From Paenibacillus beijingensis (GTDB lineage: Bacteria; Bacillota; Bacilli; Paenibacillales; Paenibacillaceae), in NCBI RefSeq assembly GCF_000961095.1, contig NZ_CP011058.1, forward strand, positions 4,491,501 to 4,555,500: a stretch of 64,000 nt of DNA. The letters are read 5' to 3'. Below the pieces are notes generated by a model. The model was not told the DNA's origin, did not search any database, and worked only from the letters and a program-made list of their open reading frames with translations. The first letter of the stretch is position 1; the number at the start of each line of letters is the position of its first letter. Both the position numbers and the translations under genes were made by a program. Positions 57,583 to 64,000 of the stretch are shown one piece after another.

Positions 57583-58941
57583 TTACAATCTTGTGCCGGC
57601 GCCGGTAAGGCGGACAGCCGCCGACAGTAAGAGAGCCATTGCGGTAAAAGCTGCGAACAGGAAGAAAAAAATCGGGACGAGCGGCCAGAACGATTGTGTG
57701 CCGGCATCGATCAGACGCGAAGCGAGGGCGCCAAGCGGCGCGGATGCCGCATTTCCGGCAGCTGCAAACGCCGGAGACGGCGGCAGCGCCGGCAGCAAGG
57801 AGCGGATCGGCGCCGAAAGCGGCCGCCACAGCGCGAGCGTCAGGCCGAAAGCGGCGGCCGCGTTCAGCAGCCGTGCCGCGGCCAGCGGCAGCAGCTTCAG
57901 GCCCGTGCCGGCGGCCGCTCCACCCGCCTGCAGCAGCGCGCTCAATCCGCCCCAGGCAAGCAAAGCGGCAATAACGGCCGTTTGCAGCGCTTCGCCGGGT
58001 AAATTCCACCCTGAGGCGGCATAAGCGCCGAGGTGGCTTTCCATAAACGCGGTCAGCGCCAGCCGGCTCTCCGGGCCGGAACAGAGCGGACGGAGCAGTG
58101 ACAGAATTACGGCGGTGAAAATGATCATGCCGCCGGCGGACATCAGCTTGTGTACGGAGGCCGTGACGGAATCGCCGAGCGCCTTGCCGAACGTGCGCCC
58201 GTCCCGGCGCCGTCCTTCCTCCATTGCGGCCGCCGCCCGGCGGAGCAGCGACGGGCCTGGTGCGGAACCCGCCTGCGGATGCGAAGACGTGCCGTACGCG
58301 CCTGAAGCAGAGCCGGGCGAGGATGCACCCGGCAAGGAAGCGGCCGTAACGGAATCGCCGGCGGATGCGCCGGTCGAAGAAGCGCCTTTCAAGGAGGCGC
58401 CTGCGGGCATACGGCCCGTATGACCGGATCGAAGGCGGGGCCTGCCGATACGGTTAAGGACGAAGCCGGTCAGCAGACCCGCCCCCCAAATGATGAGCAG
58501 CAGGTACAGGCCGAGACCGGGCTGCTTCAGAAAGCCGGCGCCGACGACGACGAGCACGAACAGCGGATTGGGGGAGTGGGCCACGGCAAGCAGCCGCTGT
58601 CCTTCGCGGACGGTTAGCGTACCGCGTTTTACAAGCGCCGCAGCCGCTTCCGCCCCGGCGGGGAAGCCCGTCGTCCAGCCTTGAACGATCGCCCATCCGC
58701 CTGCGCCCGGCAGCCGGAAGATGAAACGCATGAGCGGCTGCAGCATGGTGCCGGCAGCGTCCACGAGTCCGAACGCGAGCATCAGTTCGGCCAGCACCAG
58801 AAAAGGCAGCAGTCCGGGAAATACATAGTTCCACCATACGCCCAGTCCTTGGAGGGAAGAACGAAACGCTTCGTCGGTTCCGCCCACGATGGCGGCGACA
58901 ATCATAATGGAGGCGCACGCGAGCAGAAGCGTCCGGACCAT
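57583..58941 (-). CDS. ylbJ: Sporulation integral membrane protein YlbJ (nucleoside-recognition Gate domains)
   Basis: A 452-residue membrane protein with about eight helices and two Gate (nucleoside recognition) domains. The N-terminal GLLPFLVLAELMLAFGLVD and WTTGFPAGAEAAAALVKRG are the best-conserved parts. A low-complexity loop (about 175-240, rich in Ala/Ser/Gly) lies in the middle and is longer than usual. Bacillus YlbJ is needed for spore cortex formation and is controlled by sigma-E. It points toward coaD and away from ylbL, the same arrangement as in Bacillus. Confidence 0.9.
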   Translation of the reverse strand: MVRTLLLACASIMIVAAIVGGTDEAFRSSLQGLGVWWNYVFPGLLPFLVLAELMLAFGLVDAAGTMLQPLMRFIFRLPGAGGWAIVQGWTTGFPAGAEAAAALVKRGTLTVREGQRLLAVAHSPNPLFVLVVVGAGFLKQPGLGLYLLLIIWGAGLLTGFVLNRIGRPRLRSGHTGRMPAGASLKGASSTGASAGDSVTAASLPGASSPGSASGAYGTSSHPQAGSAPGPSLLRRAAAAMEEGRRRDGRTFGKALGDSVTASVHKLMSAGGMIIFTAVILSLLRPLCSGPESRLALTAFMESHLGAYAASGWNLPGEALQTAVIAALLAWGGLSALLQAGGAAAGTGLKLLPLAAARLLNAAAAFGLTLALWRPLSAPIRSLLPALPPSPAFAAAGNAASAPLGALASRLIDAGTQSFWPLVPIFFFLFAAFTAMALLLSAAVRLTGAGTRL

Positions 58942-59087
58942 GAACGATCACTCCTTGAAAAGGTTTCGGCGGATTCGTTATCGGCAGCTGATTTGACCGG
59001 AGATGAAAGGGACAAACCGTAAACGGTACATTATACGATGTTCGAAAAAAAGATAGACCAACAACCATTCGCGAAAGAAGGGATCGG

Positions 59088-60134
59088 GTGATCAAACGGA
59101 CAAACGGATGGAGACAGATTGCCGTCTGGGCCGGAGCGGCGGCTGTCCTGATGGTTTTTTTGCTCTATATCCCGACTCCGTATGTCGCTTTTGAGCCGGG
59201 CCTTGCCGCCGATGTGCGGACGATGGTGAACGCAGCAGAGCCGGATCCGCAAGGGGACGGAAAGTTTTTGCTGACGACCGTCAAAATGTCGCTGGCCAAT
59301 TACTGGGTCGTCGCACGGTCATGGTGGAGTTCAAACGTGGAATTGTACCGCCGCAGCGACGTGCTGCAGGGAGCGACGACCGACCAGTATGTGAAGCGGG
59401 TGAACATGATGATGCTCGGATCCCAGTCCGATGCCGTCGAAGCGGCCTACCGCGCGGCTTCCGTTCCGTACAGCATCGTGCCGGAAGCGCTGATTATCGT
59501 GCAGACGAAAACCGGCAGCGCGCTGCAGCCCGGGGATTTGGTCAAGGAAGCCGGCGGCAAGCCGGTCCGTACGGCGGAGGAGCTGCTGGCGGAATTCCGG
59601 CAGATAGCAGCGGATCAGACCGGTCAGGAGAGGACAATCCGCCTCACGTTCATCCGGGACGGCAAGTTCATGGAGGAACGCATAAAAACTTCGGACTTGT
59701 CCGCTCAAGCCGATGTACACAAGCTCTCGGAAGCGCTCGGAGTGGCTGCGTGGAGCGAGAGCCGAAGACTCGTTCCAGCTGATCCAAAGATGAAGGTATC
59801 GATCACGACCGACGAAATCGGAGGCCCTTCGGCGGGTTTAATGTTCGCGCTGCAAAGTTATGACGAGCTGACGCAAGGGGACTTGACGGGCGGGAAAATC
59901 ATCGCCGGAACGGGCACGATCCGCCCGGACGGCACCGTTGGCGACATCGGCGGGGTGGGGCATAAAGTGACGGCGGCCGTCCGAACGGGGGCGGAAGTAT
60001 TTCTGGCTCCCGAGCGAAACGCTGCGGAAGCGATAAAGAAGGCGCGTTCGCTCGGGGCCCGCCTTAAGGTCATACCTGTACGCACGCTTGCGGAAGCGAT
60101 TGCGGAGCTACGCAGGCTGTCTTCTCGCAGTTGA
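59088..60134 (+). CDS. ylbL: PDZ-containing serine protease YlbL/SepM family
   Basis: A 348-residue protein from GTG 59088 with one N-terminal membrane helix (about 10-27), a PDZ domain (about 125-200) and a Lon-like S16 protease domain. The catalytic Ser is in GGPSAGLMFAL and the Lys in the GHKVTAAVRTGAEVFLAP region. In Streptococcus the homologue SepM trims a competence pheromone; in Bacillus YlbL helps degrade the DNA-damage checkpoint protein YneA. It faces the outside of the membrane. Confidence 0.92.
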   Translation: MIKRTNGWRQIAVWAGAAAVLMVFLLYIPTPYVAFEPGLAADVRTMVNAAEPDPQGDGKFLLTTVKMSLANYWVVARSWWSSNVELYRRSDVLQGATTDQYVKRVNMMMLGSQSDAVEAAYRAASVPYSIVPEALIIVQTKTGSALQPGDLVKEAGGKPVRTAEELLAEFRQIAADQTGQERTIRLTFIRDGKFMEERIKTSDLSAQADVHKLSEALGVAAWSESRRLVPADPKMKVSITTDEIGGPSAGLMFALQSYDELTQGDLTGGKIIAGTGTIRPDGTVGDIGGVGHKVTAAVRTGAEVFLAPERNAAEAIKKARSLGARLKVIPVRTLAEAIAELRRLSSRS

Positions 60135-60145
60135 ACCGCGGTCGT

Positions 60146-61408
60146 TTAACGTTGCGGGCTATCGACAATTACCGGCCGTTCATAGTAATCGCGCAGCAGA
60201 TCCTGCGGGCCGGCGTCCGGGTAGGCGGACGCATATACGGCTGTCGCCCGCGTATCGAGCTCCAGAAAGTGGTAATCGGCTGCGGCTCTGGCCGCGCTCA
60301 TCACAATCGGAAGCCGCGCTTTGCTGCGCATCGCGGCAAGCAGCCGCCGCCCGCGTCCCGTAAAGCCGAGGACGCGGATATATTCGACGCCGCCGCGCAG
60401 CAGCTGCGGCGTCAAATCTTCTTTATGCAGCCCGAGCAGCAGCGACAGCAGCGCCCGCTGCAGCTTCGTGCGCGTGTAGCGCTTCGTCTTGAGCGACTCC
60501 AGCAGCGTTTCGAAGCGAAGTTCCTTCAGGTGCGGAAGCTTGGCGAGCAGCCGGTGTTCGAGTCCTTCGTTCCATTCGTGATGGGCGCCGAGGCTGCGCG
60601 GCGTCCCTGTAACAATGGCGTGCAGCAGCGGAGCGAAATAATCGTCCCAGCTGCGGGGAGCGCGGCCGGCGGCGCACTCGGCCGCCAATATGCGCTCCGT
60701 CGAATCGGGCACAAAGCGCCGCAGACCGTCCATGCTGCCGGTTTCCAGCAGCAGCCGGCGGATTGCGGTGGCGCTCGCGATGCCGGAGCCGTCCGGAACG
60801 GCACGGTCGTGGTATCCGGCCTGCTCGCGGCGGATTGTGCAAGGCTCGATGGCGCTGCCCAGTCTCTCGAGCGCCAGCAAATAATGGAGGCCGAGCGTAT
60901 TGTTCGGCTGGGCGAGCGGGAATGCCGCCGCTTCGCTGTCCCCTTCGGCTTCGAGCATATAGCGGGCGGCTGCCGCCGAATATGCCGCGGGATATGCGGC
61001 TCCGGCGGCGAGCGCCTCGTCCAGCATCGATTTGAACGCGTCCGGCTCGCGCTGCAGCGCCCGTGCGAGCCGCTGCAGCGGCGCAATATCGCCGCTCTCG
61101 CTGCCGAAGCAGAGGGAGTCGACGACGCCTGTCGCCTCCAGCAGCGATACGGCGCCGTACGCAAACCAATCCGCCGCCTGGATGGAATATGCGAGCGGCA
61201 GCTCGATGACCAGATCGCAGCCGCCGCGCAGCGCCGTTTCGGCACGCGCCCATTTATTCATGAGCGCCGGCTCGCCGCGCTGCAGAAAGTGGCCGCTCAT
61301 AACCGCAACGACCGCTTCCGCCCCCGTTAATTGGAGCGATTTTTGTATATGATAAGCATGACCGTTGTGAAACGGATTGTATTCGACTATAATACCGACT
61401 GTCCGCAT
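60146..61408 (-). CDS. tmcAL: tRNA(Met) cytidine acetate ligase
   Basis: A 420-residue protein (YlbM) whose N-terminus MRTVGIIVEYNPFHNGHAYHI carries the HxGH-type nucleotidyltransferase motif, with VAVMSGHFLQRGEPAL next. TmcAL activates acetate with ATP and acetylates the wobble cytidine of elongator tRNA-Met. The gene is antiparallel to its neighbours, as in Bacillus. The C-terminal half binds tRNA. Confidence 0.93.
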   Translation of the reverse strand: MRTVGIIVEYNPFHNGHAYHIQKSLQLTGAEAVVAVMSGHFLQRGEPALMNKWARAETALRGGCDLVIELPLAYSIQAADWFAYGAVSLLEATGVVDSLCFGSESGDIAPLQRLARALQREPDAFKSMLDEALAAGAAYPAAYSAAAARYMLEAEGDSEAAAFPLAQPNNTLGLHYLLALERLGSAIEPCTIRREQAGYHDRAVPDGSGIASATAIRRLLLETGSMDGLRRFVPDSTERILAAECAAGRAPRSWDDYFAPLLHAIVTGTPRSLGAHHEWNEGLEHRLLAKLPHLKELRFETLLESLKTKRYTRTKLQRALLSLLLGLHKEDLTPQLLRGGVEYIRVLGFTGRGRRLLAAMRSKARLPIVMSAARAAADYHFLELDTRATAVYASAYPDAGPQDLLRDYYERPVIVDSPQR

Positions 61409-61569
61409 CGTACTCCCCCGCTTGAAATGAAACTGGTTTTACTATATCATGGACAGCCTGCGTGCTGCGAATGAGCCGATTTAGGGCGCTGGCAAACGGA
61501 TGAAAGGGACTTGTTGACAAATAGGCGTCAGACTCGATATAATAAACTTTGTTTGTTTGGGGTGATCTT

Positions 61570-62076
61570 ATGTACCTTCATATTCAGGAAGCTATATCCA
61601 AAGGGCTCAATCTATCCTATCGGCAGAATCTCGACACCGGCGAACTCTTTAAAGACAAGCCGGACGTGTTGTCCGCCGGACCGCTCCGCGTCAATCTCGA
61701 AGCGCGCCCTGAAGGCCGTTCCGTAAGAGTGACGGGCGAGCTGGCGATAGATCTGGAAATGGCCTGCTCCCGGTGCCTGGATCCCGTCAAGGAACAGGTG
61801 ACGATTCCGTTTGAGGAAGTGTTTGTTCCAAGCAGCGCGCTCAGCGGCGATGAAGATGAGGACGAGATTATTGTGGTGAAAGAGGAAAAGGTCGATCTGA
61901 TCCCTTACATCCATGAATATACGCTCCTGTACTTGCCGTTTGCACCGCTGTGCGGCAGCGACTGCAAGGGAATCTGTCCGGATTGCGGCCAAAATTTGAA
62001 CGAACGCGCTTGCGGCTGCTCCAAAGACGTCATCAATCCGAAATTTGCAGCGCTGAAAGATCTGTTCGATTCTTAA
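61570..62076 (+). CDS. DUF177/YceD family protein (YlbN)
   Basis: A 168-residue protein from ATG 61570 (TTTGGGGTGAT upstream). ACSRCLDPVKEQVTIPFEEVF and PLCGSDCKGICPDCGQNLNERACGC show the Cys-rich zinc-binding pattern of the family. YceD/Duf177 is required for 23S rRNA accumulation in plastids and bacteria and is nearly always just upstream of rpmF, as here (68 bp). Confidence 0.92.
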   Translation: MYLHIQEAISKGLNLSYRQNLDTGELFKDKPDVLSAGPLRVNLEARPEGRSVRVTGELAIDLEMACSRCLDPVKEQVTIPFEEVFVPSSALSGDEDEDEIIVVKEEKVDLIPYIHEYTLLYLPFAPLCGSDCKGICPDCGQNLNERACGCSKDVINPKFAALKDLFDS

Positions 62077-62144
62077 CCAAACGATTGCGTATAATGCAGG
62101 CCCGCCGCTGCGGGCCGATTGATTCTGTGAAGGAGGTGGGATAC

Positions 62145-62318
62145 ATGGCAGTACCACAACGTAGAACGTCCAAAACTCGCCGCGACAAACGCCGCACGCA
62201 CTTCAAGCTTTCCGTGCCGGGCATGGTGAAATGCGAACAATGCGGAGAGCTGAAACTGGCTCACCACGTTTGCAAAGTTTGCGGGTATTATAAAACGAAA
62301 GAGATTATTTCGCAATAA
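62145..62318 (+). CDS. rpmF: 50S ribosomal protein L32
   Basis: A 57-residue protein MAVPQRRTSKTRRDKRRTHF with AAGGAGGTGGG upstream. The two Cys pairs (CEQCGE and CKVCGYY) are complete, so this is the zinc-binding form of L32 rather than the zinc-free paralogue used under zinc starvation. Confidence 0.98.
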   Translation: MAVPQRRTSKTRRDKRRTHFKLSVPGMVKCEQCGELKLAHHVCKVCGYYKTKEIISQ

Positions 62319-62361
62319 GCGACAATCTTGCTCCGTTTTCGGCGTATCATTTGCAATGAAG

Positions 62362-62397
62362 TAGTACTTCATCTTTGGATGAAGTGCTATTTTTTTG
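62362..62397 (+). terminator. Terminator after rpmF
   Basis: TAGTACTTCATC/GATGAAGTGCTA with one mismatch around TTTG, followed by TTTTTTT, separates rpmF from the fapR operon. Confidence 0.85.
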
Positions 62398-62450
62398 CCC
62401 GATTATGCACTCCCGAAACCTTCCCGAAGACGAGCCGGCTGCGGCAAGCG

Positions 62451-62499
62451 TTGCGGCGGGGATGATTTTTCTATATACTGAATTGGTACCTGGTAATAA
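62451..62499 (+). promoter_or_regulatory. fapR promoter with FapR operator
   Basis: TTGCGG (62451-62456) and TATACT (62474-62479) with a 17-bp spacer make the promoter. TTGGTACCTGGTAATAA at 62483-62499 matches the FapR box TTAGTACCTRGTACTAA at most positions and sits just after the -10, where bound FapR would block transcription. Malonyl-CoA releases FapR. Confidence 0.85.
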
Positions 62500-62632
62500 T
62501 AACGGACGTTAATCATGGCGAAACGAAATTGTACATTCATTTGAAAAAGGCTGAGCGGACTCGATATTCTTCTGTTCGGAAACGAGAGCGCGAGTCTCAT
62601 CTTGCGGGAACATGGCAAAGGCGGTGCCGACG

Positions 62633-63241
62633 ATGGAACGTTTACCGAAGAAGCAGCGGCACCAGCTGCTGGCCCGGTTGATCGAGGAGAATCCTTTTAT
62701 AACGGACCGGGAGCTGACAAGACAGCTTAAAGTAAGCATACAGACGATCAGGCTTGACAGGATGGAGCTCGGCATACCCGAGCTGCGCGAGCGGCTGAAG
62801 GTGATGGCGGAGAGGTCTTACGATCCGGTAAAATCGCTGCCGCTTGACGAAGTGATCGGCGATGTCGTCGATTTGCAGCTCGACCGCAGCGCCATTTCCG
62901 TGTTCGAAATCCGAGAAGAGCATTTGTTTTCGCGTACGGGCATTGCCCGCGGTCATCATGTTTTCGCCCAGGCGAATTCGCTTGCGGTTGCGGTCATAAA
63001 TGATGAAATCGCCCTGACGGCAACGGCGGATATCCGTTTCTTGCGGTCGGTAAGGCTTGGAGAAAAATGCATTGCTAAAGCGTATGTCCGCTCGGGCGCC
63101 GGGGAACGGAGCAAGGCGAAGGTGGACGTGTTTACTTACGTCGGCGATGAGATGGTGTTTCAAGGCTATTTTGTCATTTATCGATCCGCAGGGGAAACGG
63201 TCAGTCAAGAAGGAGGAGACGAACGTGCGGATCGCCATTGA
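62633..63241 (+). CDS. fapR: Fatty acid and phospholipid synthesis repressor FapR
   Basis: Start at ATG 62633 (AAGGCGGTG upstream) gives 202 residues; ATG 62612 is also in frame but has a weaker site. The N-terminal helix-turn-helix (ITDRELTRQLKVSIQTIRLDRMELGIPELRER, about 26-57) is followed by a hot-dog effector domain that binds malonyl-CoA (GHHVFAQANSLAVAVI). FapR represses fatty acid genes and itself. The last 17 bp overlap plsX. Confidence 0.95.
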   Translation: MERLPKKQRHQLLARLIEENPFITDRELTRQLKVSIQTIRLDRMELGIPELRERLKVMAERSYDPVKSLPLDEVIGDVVDLQLDRSAISVFEIREEHLFSRTGIARGHHVFAQANSLAVAVINDEIALTATADIRFLRSVRLGEKCIAKAYVRSGAGERSKAKVDVFTYVGDEMVFQGYFVIYRSAGETVSQEGGDERADRH

Positions 63242-64000
63242 TGCGATGGGTGGAGACCATGCACCCGAGTTGATTGTGCAGGGAGCTATTGAAGCGGCGC
63301 GTGAATGGCCGGATACAAGGCTTCTGCTCGTCGGACGGGAGGATGAGGTCAAAGCCTACTTGAAAGGCGAAAGTTTGCCGAACCTCGAAATCATCCATGC
63401 GGATGAGATTATCGAATCGGACGAAGAGCCGGTTAAAGCGGTGCGGCGCAAAAAAAACGCTTCGATGGTTGTGGCGGCCCGTCTTGTCCGCGAGGGTAAC
63501 GCCGATGCGCTGCTGTCTGCAGGCAACACGGGGGCGCTGATGACGGCCGGCCTGCTGATCATCGGCCGGATGGAAGGCATTGAGCGCCCGGCGCTTGCGC
63601 CTATGCTGCCGACGATGGACGATGGGGGCATGCTCGCCCTTGATTTGGGCGCCAATATGGACGCGAAGCCGGAGCATCTGCTGCAGTACGCCATTATGGG
63701 CAGCATATACAGGGAGAAAGTGCACGGCATCGCGGGGCCGCGAGTCGGATTGCTCAACGTCGGAACGGAACCGATGAAGGGCAATGAGATGTCGAAAGCG
63801 GCATTTGAGCTGCTGCAAGCGGCGCCGGTTCATTTTGTCGGCAATGTCGAGGCGCGCGACGTGCTGGAACGTCCGTGCGACGTGCTCGTATGCGACGGAT
63901 TTGCGGGCAATATATTGCTGAAGGCGATGGAAGGAACGGCCGGACCGCTCATGAAAGAGCTGCGGAAGGCGTTCACCCGTTCGTGGCTGACGAAGCTGGC
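63225..64000 (+). CDS. plsX: Phosphate acyltransferase PlsX (cut by window end)
   Basis: From GTG 63225 (AGGAGGAG upstream), 258 residues are visible. MRIAIDAMGGDHAPELIVQGA is the family start; VRRKKNASMVVAARLV, SAGNTGALM, LDLGANMDAKPEHLLQYA and CDGFAGNILLKAMEG are the conserved blocks. It turns acyl-ACP into acyl-phosphate, the first committed step of phospholipid synthesis in most bacteria, and is a known FapR target. The remaining C-terminus lies beyond the window. Confidence 0.97.
   Translation, partial: MRIAIDAMGGDHAPELIVQGAIEAAREWPDTRLLLVGREDEVKAYLKGESLPNLEIIHADEIIESDEEPVKAVRRKKNASMVVAARLVREGNADALLSAGNTGALMTAGLLIIGRMEGIERPALAPMLPTMDDGGMLALDLGANMDAKPEHLLQYAIMGSIYREKVHGIAGPRVGLLNVGTEPMKGNEMSKAAFELLQAAPVHFVGNVEARDVLERPCDVLVCDGFAGNILLKAMEGTAGPLMKELRKAFTRSWLTKL

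Overview
The window looks like chromosomal DNA of a spore-forming Firmicute, most probably Paenibacillus or a close relative. The evidence is a GerA-type germinant receptor operon, the conserved block rsmD-coaD-ylbJ-ylbL-ylbM-ylbN-rpmF-fapR-plsX, SLH-domain surface proteins, many GC-rich genes with strong GGAGG ribosome binding sites and TTG/GTG starts, and dispersed structured intergenic repeats. There are no rRNA or tRNA genes, no CRISPR array and no prophage. The organism assignment rests on gene content and style, not on a database match.

Layout. 0-5.4 kb: aspartate dehydrogenase, SRAP/YedK peptidase, a broken IS605-type tnpB, a DUF2515 protein and an acyl-CoA thioesterase. 5.5-12.4 kb: a LysR regulator, an SOS-type cassette (LexA-like boxes, remnant of an older polymerase, WYL-like small protein, Y-family polymerase, unknown partner), lipoproteins and several gene remnants (DinB-like, truncated unknown gene, response-regulator start). 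12.5-19.8 kb: SLH-anchored S9 peptidase, MFS remnant, gerKA-KC-KB-like operon, DUF4395 protein. 19.9-24.5 kb: TPP riboswitch controlling a thiamine-precursor ABC transporter (thiY, yqgV-like, thiX, thiZ) plus a TatD-type hydrolase. 25-32.2 kb: an OmpR-type two-component system divergent from ykcB/ykcC-like glycosyltransferases and followed by a secreted triple-repeat protein. 32.3-40 kb: DUF1906-SLH protein, NucB nuclease, Gfo/Idh oxidoreductase, small membrane proteins, a KinB-like kinase, a VanW protein and an AHSA1/SRPBCC protein. 40.6-52.1 kb: a carbohydrate-use locus (secreted GH5-like enzyme, YesM/YesN-type two-component system, sugar ABC importer, cytoplasmic GH9-like enzyme). 52.1-55.8 kb: arginase, proline dehydrogenase and P5C dehydrogenase, i.e. 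arginine/ornithine/proline to glutamate. 56.4-64 kb: the conserved housekeeping block ending in plsX, cut by the window edge.

The two most informative observations are regulatory. First, three promoters in the 27-31 kb region (the response-regulator operon, the glycosyltransferase operon and the triple-repeat protein) each carry four pentamers of TTCAG type at exact 11-bp spacing, with the last one starting exactly 15 bp before a -10 hexamer; this defines a small regulon of the local OmpR-type system. Second, the promoters of the secreted GH5-like enzyme and of the sugar-binding protein share the 14-mer AAAATCGTTCTATT exactly 42 bp upstream of a TATATT -10 box, the likely operator of the local AraC-type response regulator. 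The window also has an unusual number of gene corpses, several next to repeats, marking the 6-15 kb stretch as an area of genome turnover.
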